NCBI GenBank assembly: GCA_034101475.1
Contig: JAXEJQ010000038.1
Location: forward strand, 1 to 64,000
DNA length: 64,000 bases
Source: Limivivens sp034101475
GTDB taxonomy: Bacteria; Bacillota; Clostridia; Lachnospirales; Lachnospiraceae
Reading direction: 5' to 3'
Shown here in pieces: positions 42,712 through 51,817 of the stretch; positions within the stretch are counted from its first letter, which is position 1, and each line of letters begins with the position of its first letter. The notes under the pieces are model-generated. The model did not search any database and was not told the DNA's origin. It was given only the letters and a program-made list of their open reading frames with translations. A program made the position numbers and the translations under genes.

Positions 42712-43533
42712 TTAATCCTTCTGACCCGGCCGGTTCCCGGCTTTTTTTTTCGGATCTGTTTTTCCGTAATATCCCAGAAGCATAAAGCCAAGTACAGAAA
42801 GGGAGATGCAGAACATTGGAGGAAGATACCACCAGTAATACCCGTTCAGAATTCCATTCCGATAGAAGGCATAATGCAGGATACTTCCCCAGCTTTTCTG
42901 TCCCAGAGTTCCAAGTCCCAGGAAACTGAGACTGGCTTCCGTCAGCATGGCGCCTGCTACACCCATAACGCCGCGCACGAAAACAATTTCTCCCAGATTG
43001 GGAAGGATATGACGAAACATGATATACAGGGATGAAGCTCCCATGGTTGTTTCCAGTTTTATAAAAGGCAGTTCCCGGATCTGCAGAACCCGGCTGCGGA
43101 TAATCCGCACCGTTGAAGTCCATGCTGTGGCACAAATCGCGATAATCAGATTTTTCAGGTTTGTTTCCAGAAATGCCACAAGGACGATGGTCAGAGCCAG
43201 TGAGGGAAGGGCCATTGCCACATTGGTGATCTGAACAATCAGCCGATCAATCCATCCGCCGAAGTATCCGGCCAGAACGCCCAGAACCGTTCCGATTATC
43301 GTTACTGCCAGGGCGGAAACCACTCCAATGAGCAGGGAGACCCGGGTCCCATAGATCAGTTCGCTGAAAATATCCTGACCTACGTCATTGGTTCCAAGAA
43401 GATGTTCAGCGGAAGGCTTCTGGTAAGGGATTCCCAGTTCGTACGGGTCACAGGGCGCAAGCAGCGGCGCGGACAGAGCGGCAAACAGGAGAATACCTAA
43501 AATTACCAGGCCTGCTTTGACTGGTCTGTTCAT
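42712..43533 (-). CDS. Nik/Opp-type permease C, system 4
   Basis: This 273-residue permease has LLAPCDPYELGIPYQ, LLGTNDVGQDIFSELIYGTRVS and the ATPase-contact loop around TTMGASSLYIMFRHILPN. Six membrane segments are visible. The C-terminal tail is Lys/Pro-rich (GKTDPKKKAGNRPG). It lies 1 bp from permease B. Confidence 0.9.
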   Translation of the reverse strand: MNRPVKAGLVILGILLFAALSAPLLAPCDPYELGIPYQKPSAEHLLGTNDVGQDIFSELIYGTRVSLLIGVVSALAVTIIGTVLGVLAGYFGGWIDRLIVQITNVAMALPSLALTIVLVAFLETNLKNLIIAICATAWTSTVRIIRSRVLQIRELPFIKLETTMGASSLYIMFRHILPNLGEIVFVRGVMGVAGAMLTEASLSFLGLGTLGQKSWGSILHYAFYRNGILNGYYWWYLPPMFCISLSVLGFMLLGYYGKTDPKKKAGNRPGQKD

Positions 43534-43534
43534 T

Positions 43535-44518
43535 TCAGTCCCCCTTTCTCAGTCTGGGATCAATCAGGATATTCAGCAGATCCGCGATAAAATTAAACAC
43601 AATAATACAGATTCCAATAAACAGAAAGCAGGTCTGCAGCATGGGGAAATCCTTGCTGCTGACCGATTCATAGATCAATGTCCCCATTCCTTTCCAGGAA
43701 AAAACGATTTCTACCATCATGGATCCGGACAAAATATGACCAAACTGCATACAGAGAGAGGTGATATACGGGCAGAGCGCGTTTTTCAGGACATGGCGGA
43801 AAATGACTTCCCCGTCAGAAAGGCCCTTTCCCCGGGCTACGGTAATATATTCCTCCTGACAGATTCCTTCCGCAGTGCTCTTCATCAGCATATAGTCCGA
43901 AGCGGTTTTGAAAAGTACCAGAATCATCAGCGGAAGCGCCATATGCCACAGAATATCCAGCAGTTTTTCCGTTCCCTCCAGACCGCCGCTTGTGATACCT
44001 GCAAGGGGAAACCATTTCAGCCGAAAAGAAAAAATCAGCAGGCATAAAATTGCCAGACAGTTGGAAGGAATGGAGGAAAGAATCATGAAAACAGGGGACA
44101 GAATCATGTCCAGCTTTCCACCGGGCTTCCATCCGGCCATGGCTCCCAGAATTCCGCCGAGTAAGGCAGAAATCAGGATTGCCGGAACTGTCAGCACCAG
44201 GGTCCATCGCATACGGAAAAGCACCGTTTTCAAAACCGGTGTTTTAATGCGGTAGGAATTTCCGAAATCCAGATGGAGAGTTTTATTCAGATAGGTTGTG
44301 TACTGCGTAAAAAGCGTTTTATCCAGTCCGTATTCTGCCCGGATTTCTTCCAGACGCTCCGGATTTTCCAGTTCCAGCTTGAAATACTGATCCTCTCCGA
44401 TGATGTGCTTGACCGGATCGCCCGGCATAAAACGGATCAGGAGAAAATTGATGGTAATGATGCAGAACAGAGTCAGAAAGCCGGTCAGAATATGGCACCA
44501 GAGGGCATTTATTTTCAT
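43535..44518 (-). CDS. Nik/Opp-type permease B, system 4
   Basis: This 327-residue permease begins with a hydrophobic segment and has FMPGDPVKHIIGEDQYF, the loop VARGKGLSDGEVIFRHVLKN and six membrane segments. It follows the binding-protein gene after a hairpin at 44534-44560, which would lower expression of the membrane and ATPase genes relative to the binding protein. Confidence 0.9.
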   Translation of the reverse strand: MKINALWCHILTGFLTLFCIITINFLLIRFMPGDPVKHIIGEDQYFKLELENPERLEEIRAEYGLDKTLFTQYTTYLNKTLHLDFGNSYRIKTPVLKTVLFRMRWTLVLTVPAILISALLGGILGAMAGWKPGGKLDMILSPVFMILSSIPSNCLAILCLLIFSFRLKWFPLAGITSGGLEGTEKLLDILWHMALPLMILVLFKTASDYMLMKSTAEGICQEEYITVARGKGLSDGEVIFRHVLKNALCPYITSLCMQFGHILSGSMMVEIVFSWKGMGTLIYESVSSKDFPMLQTCFLFIGICIIVFNFIADLLNILIDPRLRKGD

Positions 44519-44533
44519 CTTGGTTCCTTTCTG

Positions 44534-44560
44534 AAAAAGGGCTGCTGAAAGCAGCCCTTA
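44534..44560 (-). terminator. Partial terminator between binding protein and permease genes, system 4
   Basis: On the minus strand TAAGGGCTGCTTTCAGCAGC starts a hairpin (AAGGGCTGC with GCAGCCCTT) followed by TTTC. Internal attenuators of this kind commonly raise binding-protein levels over the rest of the importer. Confidence 0.7.
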
Positions 44561-44565
44561 TATTC

Positions 44566-46170
44566 CTACTTTTCGTACAAAGAATACCATGTCTCTACAT
44601 TGATTCCGCCATAAGCGGGAGCATTCACCCATCCGCCGATTTTGTCAGTCCGGAACGGGAAGTAAGCATTATCCCAGCAAAGGGCTATCGCAATCACAGA
44701 ATCCGCTGCAATCTGCTGTAAATCCTTCAGATTTTCGTTGTATTCCTCCTGGCTTCCGGAGATGCGGAATTCCTCATATTTCTCTGTGTATTCCGGAAGA
44801 TTGCAGGTGGAAGTATACAGGAATACAGAATCAAAGGATGCGACTCCCGGGGTTGTATAACCGATGTAGAGCTGATAGGTACCACTTTTTCTTACTTCAC
44901 TGCAGTGGTCCTTATTGCGGACACTTTCTTCGTCCAGAACGGCCTTTACACCAATATCTCCCATATTCTGGATGATGATTTCCGCAATCCGCGCATAAAG
45001 AGCAGACCGCGCTTCATTGTACTGCGGGGTTATCAGCACCTCCATAGCACTGCCGTCCGGCAGTTCCCGGAAACCGTCACCGTCGGTATCCATATAACCG
45101 GCTTCTTCCAGAATCGCCTGTGCTGCTTCGGTATCCTGTTCATTCAAAGGCAGTTCTTCGTTAAAGCCCTGCACAACCGGGGAAACAATTCCCGTTCCTG
45201 CAATCTGGCCATCCTCGCCGCCAATGGCAGCAGCAAGCAGGGTGTAATCCAGCGCTTTTGCTGCAGCCTGACGGAATGCCAGGTCGTTGGTGGGAGTTTC
45301 ATTGAAGCCAAATACAAGCTGAAAATGGCCGCTGTTGGTACTCATGCCGGGATCCAGCCCTTCTACTCCTGTGAGAGACGGTTTCATACTGGAATCAAGG
45401 GAGTTGGAATAATCATACATTGCGTCCACTTCACCGGTTTTCAGGGCCATCACCAGTGCTTCATGACCGTCATAGGTGCGCACCTGTACCTTATCCACTG
45501 TAATTTCCCGTCCCAGATAGGTATCAGCAGCTTTTTCATAAGTAATCAGCTGTGCTTCCTCATCAATATCCGTTACTTTATAGGGTCCGCAGCCGATGAT
45601 AGCATCTTCTCCCGTGTAAGCTTTCGGATCCTCGATATTTTCCCAGATGTGTTTGGGATAGACATATACATAGGTTGCCATACAGTTCAGAGCAGCGTAG
45701 GCTTTGGGGCCATTAAAGCTGAGCTTCAATGTTTGGTCATCGATCTGTTCCACATCTGTGATATCGCTGGTATAATAAGACTGTTTGACTTCCCGCAGAT
45801 ACTGAAAGGTAAAAATGATATCGTCCATGGTCAGTGGTGTTCCATCATGCCAGGTAATTCCCTGATCAACGGCAAAGGTGGCTGTCAGGGAGGTTTTATC
45901 TTCGGATATTTCCCAGCTTGTCATGATAAAGGGCTGGATGGCCCCGTCCGTTCCTCGCTGGACAAAAGGCGCTGTACTGAAAGAATTATAATTCATGACA
46001 CCGTAAGAACCACCTTCAGACATGCTGTTAAAGGAATCCGCTGCCTTGGTTGTTCCAATCTTCAATACTCCGACATGCTTTCCGGTATTTTCTTCGGCAA
46101 AGGACACGGTACCTGAAGCACTGAATGCCATTGCAGCTGCCAGGATTAATGCTAAGATTTTTTTCCTCAT
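44566..46170 (-). CDS. Nik/Opp-type substrate-binding protein, system 4
   Basis: This 534-residue family 5 binding protein has a signal peptide (MRKKILALIL to VSFA-EENT) with no lipobox. Motifs include WEISEDKTSLTATFAVDQGI, TWHDGTPLTMDDIIFTFQYL and GCGPYKVTDID. It lies 39 bp after a gene for a His-rich protein and upstream of the permeases. Nickel or cobalt chelates are plausible cargo because of the His-rich neighbour and the adjoining Fec-type system; peptides cannot be excluded. Confidence 0.88.
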   Translation of the reverse strand: MRKKILALILAAAMAFSASGTVSFAEENTGKHVGVLKIGTTKAADSFNSMSEGGSYGVMNYNSFSTAPFVQRGTDGAIQPFIMTSWEISEDKTSLTATFAVDQGITWHDGTPLTMDDIIFTFQYLREVKQSYYTSDITDVEQIDDQTLKLSFNGPKAYAALNCMATYVYVYPKHIWENIEDPKAYTGEDAIIGCGPYKVTDIDEEAQLITYEKAADTYLGREITVDKVQVRTYDGHEALVMALKTGEVDAMYDYSNSLDSSMKPSLTGVEGLDPGMSTNSGHFQLVFGFNETPTNDLAFRQAAAKALDYTLLAAAIGGEDGQIAGTGIVSPVVQGFNEELPLNEQDTEAAQAILEEAGYMDTDGDGFRELPDGSAMEVLITPQYNEARSALYARIAEIIIQNMGDIGVKAVLDEESVRNKDHCSEVRKSGTYQLYIGYTTPGVASFDSVFLYTSTCNLPEYTEKYEEFRISGSQEEYNENLKDLQQIAADSVIAIALCWDNAYFPFRTDKIGGWVNAPAYGGINVETWYSLYEK

Positions 46171-46209
46171 ATTTTGTTTTTAACTCTCCTTTTGCGTGTA
46201 TCAGATTTT

Positions 46210-46539
46210 TTAGATTTCGCTTTCCATGATATGAAGCGCAAGACTCAGCTTTTCATTTCCTTTCTGAAATTCTGCGACGGCTTCTCTCACAGCTTCTGCA
46301 GCAGCTCCGGAAAGGTTGTCTGCCATTTGTGCCAGTTCTTCAGCATGATGTTCATTGTGATGGAGCATATATTTCATCAGAGTCAATGATTTTTCTTTTC
46401 CGTCCGTAGTGCTTTCACAGGAATCCATGTGCGGATGGTCATGGTGGTGATGATCATGATCGTGGTCATGCGTATGCTCATGGCAGTGTTCCGATCCATG
46501 GGGGATCATGTTTCCGTTTTCATCTTTTACAATATGCAT
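46210..46539 (-). CDS. His-rich cytoplasmic metal-binding protein
   Basis: This 109-residue protein has 20 or more His residues. Residues about 14-38 alternate His with Asp and Glu (HCHEHTHDHDHDHHHHDHPH), a strong transition-metal site, and MLHHNEHHAEEL adds more. The C-terminal half is helical (LAQMADNLSGAAAEAVREAV). No signal peptide is present, so it acts in the cytoplasm as a nickel, cobalt or zinc reservoir, chaperone or sensor. It sits between the ATPase of Fec-type system 5 and the binding protein of Nik/Opp-type system 4 and probably links both functionally. Confidence 0.85.
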   Translation of the reverse strand: MHIVKDENGNMIPHGSEHCHEHTHDHDHDHHHHDHPHMDSCESTTDGKEKSLTLMKYMLHHNEHHAEELAQMADNLSGAAAEAVREAVAEFQKGNEKLSLALHIMESEI

Positions 46540-46648
46540 AAAAATCTCCTCTTTTCCTTTTTTAAATGTAACTGTTTATTCTCTTTGTTATTGAAATCGG
46601 AGGTGTGCCGGTATGTGTCTTTCTCAGGAGCTTTCTGTGGATCCTGAA

Positions 46649-47428
46649 TCAGGACGTTTTTTTGGTTACAGGAACCAGAACGCGCTTACCGGCAACGTTT
46701 CCCATAATGACCTCAACCTGATAAACGTTCCGAATTAATTCTTCTGTCATGATTTCCAGCGGGATACCGGAAGCAGCAACCCGATTATTGTTCAGAACCA
46801 CAGACCAGTCACCAAAGCGAAGCGCCATGTTTAAGTCATGGATAATGGTAATTACCGTAATCCCCTGTTCCCTGCTTAACTGGTGAAGCAGCTCCATAAC
46901 CTCAAGCTGGTATCGCAGATCCAGATTACTGGTGGGCTCATCCAGCAGAATAATTCCGGGCGTCTGGGCGAGGGCCCTTCCCATCAGAACGCGCTGACGT
47001 TCTCCGCCACTGAGATTTGTGACATCAGAGAAAGCATGTTTTTCCAGGGAAAAATCATGGAGCAGTTTTTCCGTAATTTCCAGATCTTTGCGAGAGGGCT
47101 TTCCGTTCATATGCGGGTTTCTGCCGGATAAAATGGTTTCCCATACCGTCAGGCCGGTTTTAAGCTCCGTGTTCTGGGGCACGTACCCGATCAGTCTGGC
47201 CCGTTCTTTCGGACGCATTTTTCCAACATCTTTTCCGTCTGCAAAAATCCGGCCTTCCCAGGGCTCCAGAATATAATTCAGACATTTGATCAGCGTGCTT
47301 TTACCGGCTCCGTTTGCTCCCAGAATGGTTGTGATTCTTCCGGAAGGAGCAGTAAAGGAAACATCCTGCAGAATCAGCGGCGATTTCTTTTTATAGGCAA
47401 AGGTTAGATTGTTTGCGGACAGTTTCAT
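46649..47428 (-). CDS. FecE-type ATPase, system 5
   Basis: This 259-residue ATPase has Walker A GANGAGKST, signature LSGGERQR, Walker B IILLDEPTSNLD and H-loop TIIHD. It lies 3 bp after the permease gene. The 109-bp gap to the His-rich protein gene has no clear terminator, so transcription probably continues into that gene and system 4. Confidence 0.9.
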   Translation of the reverse strand: MKLSANNLTFAYKKKSPLILQDVSFTAPSGRITTILGANGAGKSTLIKCLNYILEPWEGRIFADGKDVGKMRPKERARLIGYVPQNTELKTGLTVWETILSGRNPHMNGKPSRKDLEITEKLLHDFSLEKHAFSDVTNLSGGERQRVLMGRALAQTPGIILLDEPTSNLDLRYQLEVMELLHQLSREQGITVITIIHDLNMALRFGDWSVVLNNNRVAASGIPLEIMTEELIRNVYQVEVIMGNVAGKRVLVPVTKKTS

Positions 47429-47431
47429 GGA

Positions 47432-48481
47432 TCAGCCTCTCCTTTCCCGCATGATCAGATAGATGAATACAGGAACACCGATCAGTGAGACTACAACTCC
47501 CACCGGAATAATCACCGGATTGATGATTGTGCGTCCGATGGTATCCCCAACCAGAACCAGAGCGGCTCCGATGAATGCGGACATTGGGAGCAAAACCCGA
47601 TGCTCTCCGCCTACAATGAATTTTGCAATGTGCGGGGCCACCAGTCTGACGAAGCCAATTACGCCGGTAAAGCTTACCAGAACCGCTGCCAGCAGGGCAA
47701 CGGTGATACCACTGATGCCCCGGAGCAGTTTCACATTAATTCCCAGCGATTTTGCACTTTCGTCTCCGGAGGAAGCCAGTACATTATAATCTTTTGCATG
47801 CAGCATAAAATACAGGAAGGATGTTGCCAGAACCACAGCTGTGACCGCAACCTGAGACCAGACCACATCTGTCAGGCTTCCAAAAGTCCAGTATACGATG
47901 GACTCCAGCTGATGTTCGTTGGCAAAATACTGCAGACAGGAATTCAGTGCACTGAAAAGGTAATTAATGGCAACACCCATTAATATCAGGGTATTTGCCT
48001 TGAAATCCTTCAGAAAAGAAATTCCGTATACCGCGATCGTGCAGAGGGCTGAGAAAAGAAAGGCCAGCAGGATTACGGTGTTTGACTGATTTCCGAAGAA
48101 AACAATTCCAACGGCTGCTCCAAACCCTGCTGCACTGGAAACACCTGTGGTAAAGGGACTGGCCATGCTGTTTCCGGTAATCGACTGCATGATCACGCCG
48201 CACAGAGCCAGCCCGGCACCTGTAATGACTGCCATAACGATCCGGCACAGCCGGATGTTAATCAGAACGGAACATTCCAGCTTTGTCAGAGGCTCCGCAT
48301 TCCGGAAATTCTGATGGAAAACAGTATTGAACAGCCTTATGGGAGTGACGTTGGTGACTCCCATAAAGCAGGCCAGCAATGCCAGAAGAAAAATGATGAC
48401 GGTAAACGCCAGAAGGTATCCGGCTTTGATCCTTCTTTGTTTTTTATACTCCTCAGAGAGCACAAAATTTTCTTTTTCCAT
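47432..48481 (-). CDS. FecCD-type permease, system 5
   Basis: This 349-residue permease has about ten membrane segments and the motifs RLCRIVMAVITGAGLALCG, ASPFTTGVSSAAGFG and GFVRLVAPHIAKFIVG. It follows the binding-protein gene by 31 bp. The cargo is unknown; family members carry siderophores, heme, corrinoids and metal-chelates. Confidence 0.92.
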   Translation of the reverse strand: MEKENFVLSEEYKKQRRIKAGYLLAFTVIIFLLALLACFMGVTNVTPIRLFNTVFHQNFRNAEPLTKLECSVLINIRLCRIVMAVITGAGLALCGVIMQSITGNSMASPFTTGVSSAAGFGAAVGIVFFGNQSNTVILLAFLFSALCTIAVYGISFLKDFKANTLILMGVAINYLFSALNSCLQYFANEHQLESIVYWTFGSLTDVVWSQVAVTAVVLATSFLYFMLHAKDYNVLASSGDESAKSLGINVKLLRGISGITVALLAAVLVSFTGVIGFVRLVAPHIAKFIVGGEHRVLLPMSAFIGAALVLVGDTIGRTIINPVIIPVGVVVSLIGVPVFIYLIMRERRG

Positions 48482-48512
48482 TTTTCAACTCCCGGACTGA
48501 CAGCCAGACAGG

Positions 48513-49604
48513 TCAGTTTCCATAAACATGCCCGTCAATTTTTTCCATATTCTGGAATTCGGTCATCCACTGATCAAAAACTGCATAAGTATCATAGTCT
48601 TCAAAACGATCCGGATGAAGCCATTTTGCGAAAAACGCAAGACCAACGGTATTTCCGCCGCCGCGCAGGCAGAAATCGGAACACATCACAATCTGATCAT
48701 TTTCGACAGCGTCCATCAGAGAAAAGCCTTCCCGGTTTTTCATTTCATCCAGGGCATATGCATAATCTTCCTCTGTGGGCGGCAGATAATTATCCTGGAA
48801 AATACTGTCTTTTCCATCGCGGTAAACGGTTTTAATGATGACGTCCGGATTACTGTTAATCACGGCTTCCGCATCGGCATAATCACTGTCTTCCACCTGC
48901 ATGGTGCTGTCAATTACGTTATATCCGCCGGCCTGATAAATCATCTGACCCCAGCCGCTCTCATTTCCGAAGCACGTGGTATAGAGATCGTAGTATTCCA
49001 GATAAACTCTTACCCGCTCCTCTTCCGGCATGTCTGCCAGACGGTTTTCCACTTCTGTACGGACAGAGCTGCAGAAATCAATGACTCTTTCTGCACCTTC
49101 TTCTTTTCCGAATAGCTCCGCACATAATGTAATCTGGGCGTTGTACTCTTCAACGGTCTGACCGGAGGAGCATTTCAGCACAAAGACCGGAATATCATAC
49201 TCGCCGAGTTTTTCAGCGATCTCATCCTTGTATTGTCCCGGCAAAACGATAAAAACGTCCGGATTGTAGGAAATGATTTTCTCGTAATCCAGATCACGGG
49301 TTCCGTTTCCGTATACCTGTTCTTCCGTAAATTCGGGCCAGAATGCTTCATTTGTATAAGCCAGCTTATCAATGGAAACCACCTGGTCAATTGCACCGAC
49401 TGCGCGGATGATTTCCAGATTATAGCGGTTGGAAACCACCGCCCGCTCAATGGTTTCGTTCAGTGTGACCTCACGTCCGTTGGCATCCACCAGTATCCGG
49501 GTTCCCTCTGCTTCTTCTGCTCCGGCTACAGCTGAAAATCCGCAAAATGAAGCTGCCAGCAGGGCGGCACTCAGGATTATACCTGAAAAATTTTTTCTCA
49601 TCAT
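48513..49604 (-). CDS. Substrate-binding protein, system 5
   Basis: This 363-residue class III binding protein starts with two adjacent Met codons behind GGAGG, then a signal peptide (NFSGIILSAAL to AGA-EEAE). The Cys in LAASFCGF does not fit a lipobox and lies before the real cleavage site. The mature part has DANGREVTLNETIERAVVSN and NSNPDVIIKTVYRDGKD. It heads the operon that ends with the ATPases of system 4. The 134-nt stretch upstream contains a G/C-tract hairpin that may be a regulatory site. Confidence 0.9.
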   Translation of the reverse strand: MMRKNFSGIILSAALLAASFCGFSAVAGAEEAEGTRILVDANGREVTLNETIERAVVSNRYNLEIIRAVGAIDQVVSIDKLAYTNEAFWPEFTEEQVYGNGTRDLDYEKIISYNPDVFIVLPGQYKDEIAEKLGEYDIPVFVLKCSSGQTVEEYNAQITLCAELFGKEEGAERVIDFCSSVRTEVENRLADMPEEERVRVYLEYYDLYTTCFGNESGWGQMIYQAGGYNVIDSTMQVEDSDYADAEAVINSNPDVIIKTVYRDGKDSIFQDNYLPPTEEDYAYALDEMKNREGFSLMDAVENDQIVMCSDFCLRGGGNTVGLAFFAKWLHPDRFEDYDTYAVFDQWMTEFQNMEKIDGHVYGN

Positions 49605-49727
49605 TCATCCTCCTATAAATAAAAACATCTCATGGTTTCCGGATAGAAAGAACTGTCTTTTCCGGCATTAGCAACAACATAAACAGCGCTTATTTATGTA
49701 GCAGTATAAGATATTGTAACAACAGAT

Positions 49728-49768
49728 GAATGGCTGTACAACCCCGGCGGGGGGATGTACAGCCATTC
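49728..49768. repeat. G/C-tract palindrome upstream of system 5 (copy a)
   Basis: A 13-bp perfect stem (GAATGGCTGTACA with its complement) encloses ACCCCGGCGGGGGGA. The loop repeats the CCCCG/GGGGGGAT motif found at 49976 and twice at 61112-61215. It could be a terminator for leftward or rightward transcription, but the lack of a T-run and the shared motif favour a regulatory site. Confidence 0.6.
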
Positions 49769-49822
49769 TTATTTATCATGCGGATCCATGCGGAATCGGA
49801 CGCAGAGTTTCTTTTTTGCATA

Positions 49823-49851
49823 AGAAAAGAGCTGTCTGACAGCTCTTTTCT
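49823..49851. terminator. Bidirectional hairpin terminator
   Basis: AGAAAAGAGCTGTCTGACAG starts a perfect palindromic stem (AGAAAAGAGCTGT with its complement) with A and T tails. It would insulate the system 5 operon from the decayed region upstream. Confidence 0.7.
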
Positions 49852-50133
49852 ATATAAAGGTCGATGATGGGTTTTAACTGCTCTGATGCTTTTGTTGGAG
49901 GTAAACACATTCAGAGAAACAACATTTAGTAATAAATGGTTGTTGGTAATATCATATCGGAAATAATTGTTCTTTACAAGCCCCGTGGGGGGATAAAAAT
50001 TGACATTATTTTGAATTTTACTATGCGTCCTTTTGCCATGTGAGGCTGGACAGGTGGTGGTGCAAATGAGAGAACCACAAATCAGTTTACTATGCGGGCT
50101 ATGAGCCCAAAATAAGAACCGATCTTTGCCGAT
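49852..50133. other. Gene-free stretch with a G/C-tract motif
   Basis: No coding signal is convincing. The only notable element is the 20-bp motif ACAAGCCCCGTGGGGGGATA at 49976-49995, of which 19 bp (CAAGCCCCGTGGGGGGATA) are identical to the left arm of the inverted repeat at 61112. Confidence 0.55.
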
Positions 50134-50239
50134 ATGATTATTATAGACCATCTTTATGGCAAAAGAAATAAAAACGATCGGCTTGCCCCTGTTTCATGCG
50201 CAGTGGTGCCAACGAAGGGCATGGGGGTTTACTATAAAA

Positions 50240-50403
50240 GTCCCGGACAGCAGCCATGTGGTGAAGCATGCTTGCATGCGCAGACACATGGATATTGGAC
50301 GGGTTACCCGTATGAGCAAGCAGCGGAGCGAATTGCGAATACGGGGCGATTGCGTTAGCAATCGACTTTTATTATTGGTGATGTCTGCATCAGCAGACAT
50401 TTC
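50240..50403. repeat. Cluster of short palindromes
   Basis: Within about 160 bp there are GCATGCTTGCATGC, CGGGTTACCCG, CGATTGCGTTAGCAATCG and ATGTCTGCATCAGCAGACAT. A segment GCGGAGCGAATTGCGAATA resembles GAGCGAATTTGCGAATG beside repeat copy 4. This density of perfect hairpins suggests inserted intergenic repeats. Confidence 0.6.
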
Positions 50404-50658
50404 CGTTTAGAGTATAAAGGGGCTGTTGTTTCTGCACAAGTTCCCCCGGAGAATGAGCGGCTGACCACGGATTGGTGGGCACCCCTGAAACGTATCGGCA
50501 GTGTTCTGACGGAAAGTCCTATGCCAGATGATGAAGAACAGGAATTGTCACTGGAGGAGCAATATCATGAAATGCTCAGCGGCGGCATGGAAAATAGTAC
50601 TGTAAAGTATGATATTTCCTATGATGATGATGACTGGAGCGAATCTATCCATATTTGA
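50359..50658 (+). pseudogene. Acidic C-terminal protein fragment of unknown origin
   Basis: An open stretch of 99 codons ends at TGA 50658. Its second half has real-protein character: EYKGAVVSAQVPPENERL, WWAPLKRIG, and a strongly acidic tail (MPDDEEQELSLEEQYHEML, YDISYDDDDWSESIHI). No start codon or ribosome binding site precedes it; the 5' side runs into palindromic repeats. It may be the end of a lost mobile-element or plasmid-type gene. I do not recognise the family. Confidence 0.4.
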
Positions 50659-50786
50659 TTTTCAGGCTACCGTATGAAAAGATCTGCCAATGAAACGGAA
50701 CAAACAATGATTTCCGTCACTCTGGAAGAGCTTCCTTTTTCAGGAAAATCCGTATTCCTGTCCTGAAAATTCTTTCGCGGCCTGTT

Positions 50787-51038
50787 TCAGAAGCCGCATT
50801 CAGGGCTGATGCCGCCGATCCATGTGAGACCGCAGATTTCTTTCACCGTCGGGAATAAGTAGGGAATCTGTCCTATGGCAGCTTTCTTTCCGGCAAGTTG
50901 TTGCGTAAACAGCTCATAAGGGGACTTTCCTTCGTAGGGGCCTTCCCAGTTCTCCGGTTTTCGCGGTTCATACCCTGTAACCGTTTTCCAGCGATAGAAA
51001 AAGGACTGACCAACCAGTCCTTTTTCTGTTAGGTTCAT
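50787..51038 (-). CDS. Small protein of unknown function at the end of the system 6 operon
   Basis: This 83-residue protein (MNLTEKGLVGQSFFYRWKTV start) is rich in Trp, Tyr, Gly and Pro, with two PYE/EL motifs and the ending TWIGGISPECGF. It starts 11 bp past the stop of the system 6 ATPase, so it is probably the last gene of that operon. No good ribosome binding site is visible and no family can be named. The amino acid usage is that of a folded protein rather than a chance frame. Confidence 0.5.
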   Translation of the reverse strand: MNLTEKGLVGQSFFYRWKTVTGYEPRKPENWEGPYEGKSPYELFTQQLAGKKAAIGQIPYLFPTVKEICGLTWIGGISPECGF

Positions 51039-51049
51039 AATGTAAAAAG

Positions 51050-51817
51050 TTATATTACAGTTTCTTTTCTGGGACGCACGGTTCTTCCGGTCACCTCGCA
51101 GATCGGTCCATACAGTGTTTCAAGAAGTTTTCCGTCCAGCAGCAGTTCTGCATTACCCTGGGCAATCAGTTTCCCGGCTTTCATTACCAATACCTGGTCA
51201 CAAAACCAGAGAACATGATTGGGATCATGGGTACAAACCAGAATGGTTTTTCCTTTCTTTTGAAGGTTTTTCAGAGATTGCCAGACAATCATCTGATTTT
51301 TAAAATCCAGAGCAGAAGTAGGTTCATCCAGTATCATGATCGGGCTGTTCTGAGCCAGTGCCCGGGCAATAAGGACAAGCTGCCGCTGACCGCCGGAAAG
51401 CTGGGTATAAGAACGGGTCTTAATTTCCTGAATGCCCACTTCCAGGATCGCTTCTTCAGCAGCTGCCAGATCTTTTTGGGAAGGCCCGCGTACACCTCCC
51501 AGATGTGGTGTACGCCCCATTAGTACGACTTCTTCAACCGAATAGGCAAAAGATACCTGATGCTCCTGCGGCACGTAACAAAGCTTTCTGCTGCGTTCTT
51601 TTGCAGCCATTTCCCGGATTCTCTGACTTTCCACACAGATGGTTCCATGTTGAGGAACCAGGATACCAGCGATACATTTTAACAGAGTTGTCTTGCCGGA
51701 ACCGTTGGGACCGAACAGGGCATGAATGCCGCCGGTTGTAATCTGAGCGCTGATTCCGTGCAGAATTTCCTGTTTATCGTAAGAAAACTGTAAATTTTCA
51801 AAAGAAACTGCTGTCAT
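51050..51817 (-). CDS. FecE-type ATPase, system 6
   Basis: This 255-residue ATPase has Walker A GPNGSGKTT, signature LSGGQRQL, Walker B MILDEPTSALD and H-loop VCTHD. It overlaps the permease stop by 4 bp (ATGA). It belongs to the operon SBP-methyltransferase-permease-ATPase-small protein. Confidence 0.9.
   Translation of the reverse strand: MTAVSFENLQFSYDKQEILHGISAQITTGGIHALFGPNGSGKTTLLKCIAGILVPQHGTICVESQRIREMAAKERSRKLCYVPQEHQVSFAYSVEEVVLMGRTPHLGGVRGPSQKDLAAAEEAILEVGIQEIKTRSYTQLSGGQRQLVLIARALAQNSPIMILDEPTSALDFKNQMIVWQSLKNLQKKGKTILVCTHDPNHVLWFCDQVLVMKAGKLIAQGNAELLLDGKLLETLYGPICEVTGRTVRPRKETVI

Noticed and set aside
44905..46116. Open frame of 403 codons on the plus strand opposite the system 4 binding protein; a similar one of 385 codons at 56933-58090
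   Set aside because: Both mirror binding-protein genes and show no coding signal of their own.
49605..50133. Possible NiCo or other metal riboswitch upstream of system 5
   Set aside because: I looked on the minus strand for the repeated conserved junction elements of the NiCo class and did not find them; only the G/C-tract palindrome is present.
49690..50151. Minus-strand frame of 153 codons upstream of system 5
   Set aside because: It crosses two hairpins, has biased His/Asn/Ser/Lys composition and no recognisable domain.
49728..50403. CRISPR-like repeat spacing among the short palindromes
   Set aside because: The hairpins differ in sequence and spacing, and no direct repeats of constant length with spacers are seen.
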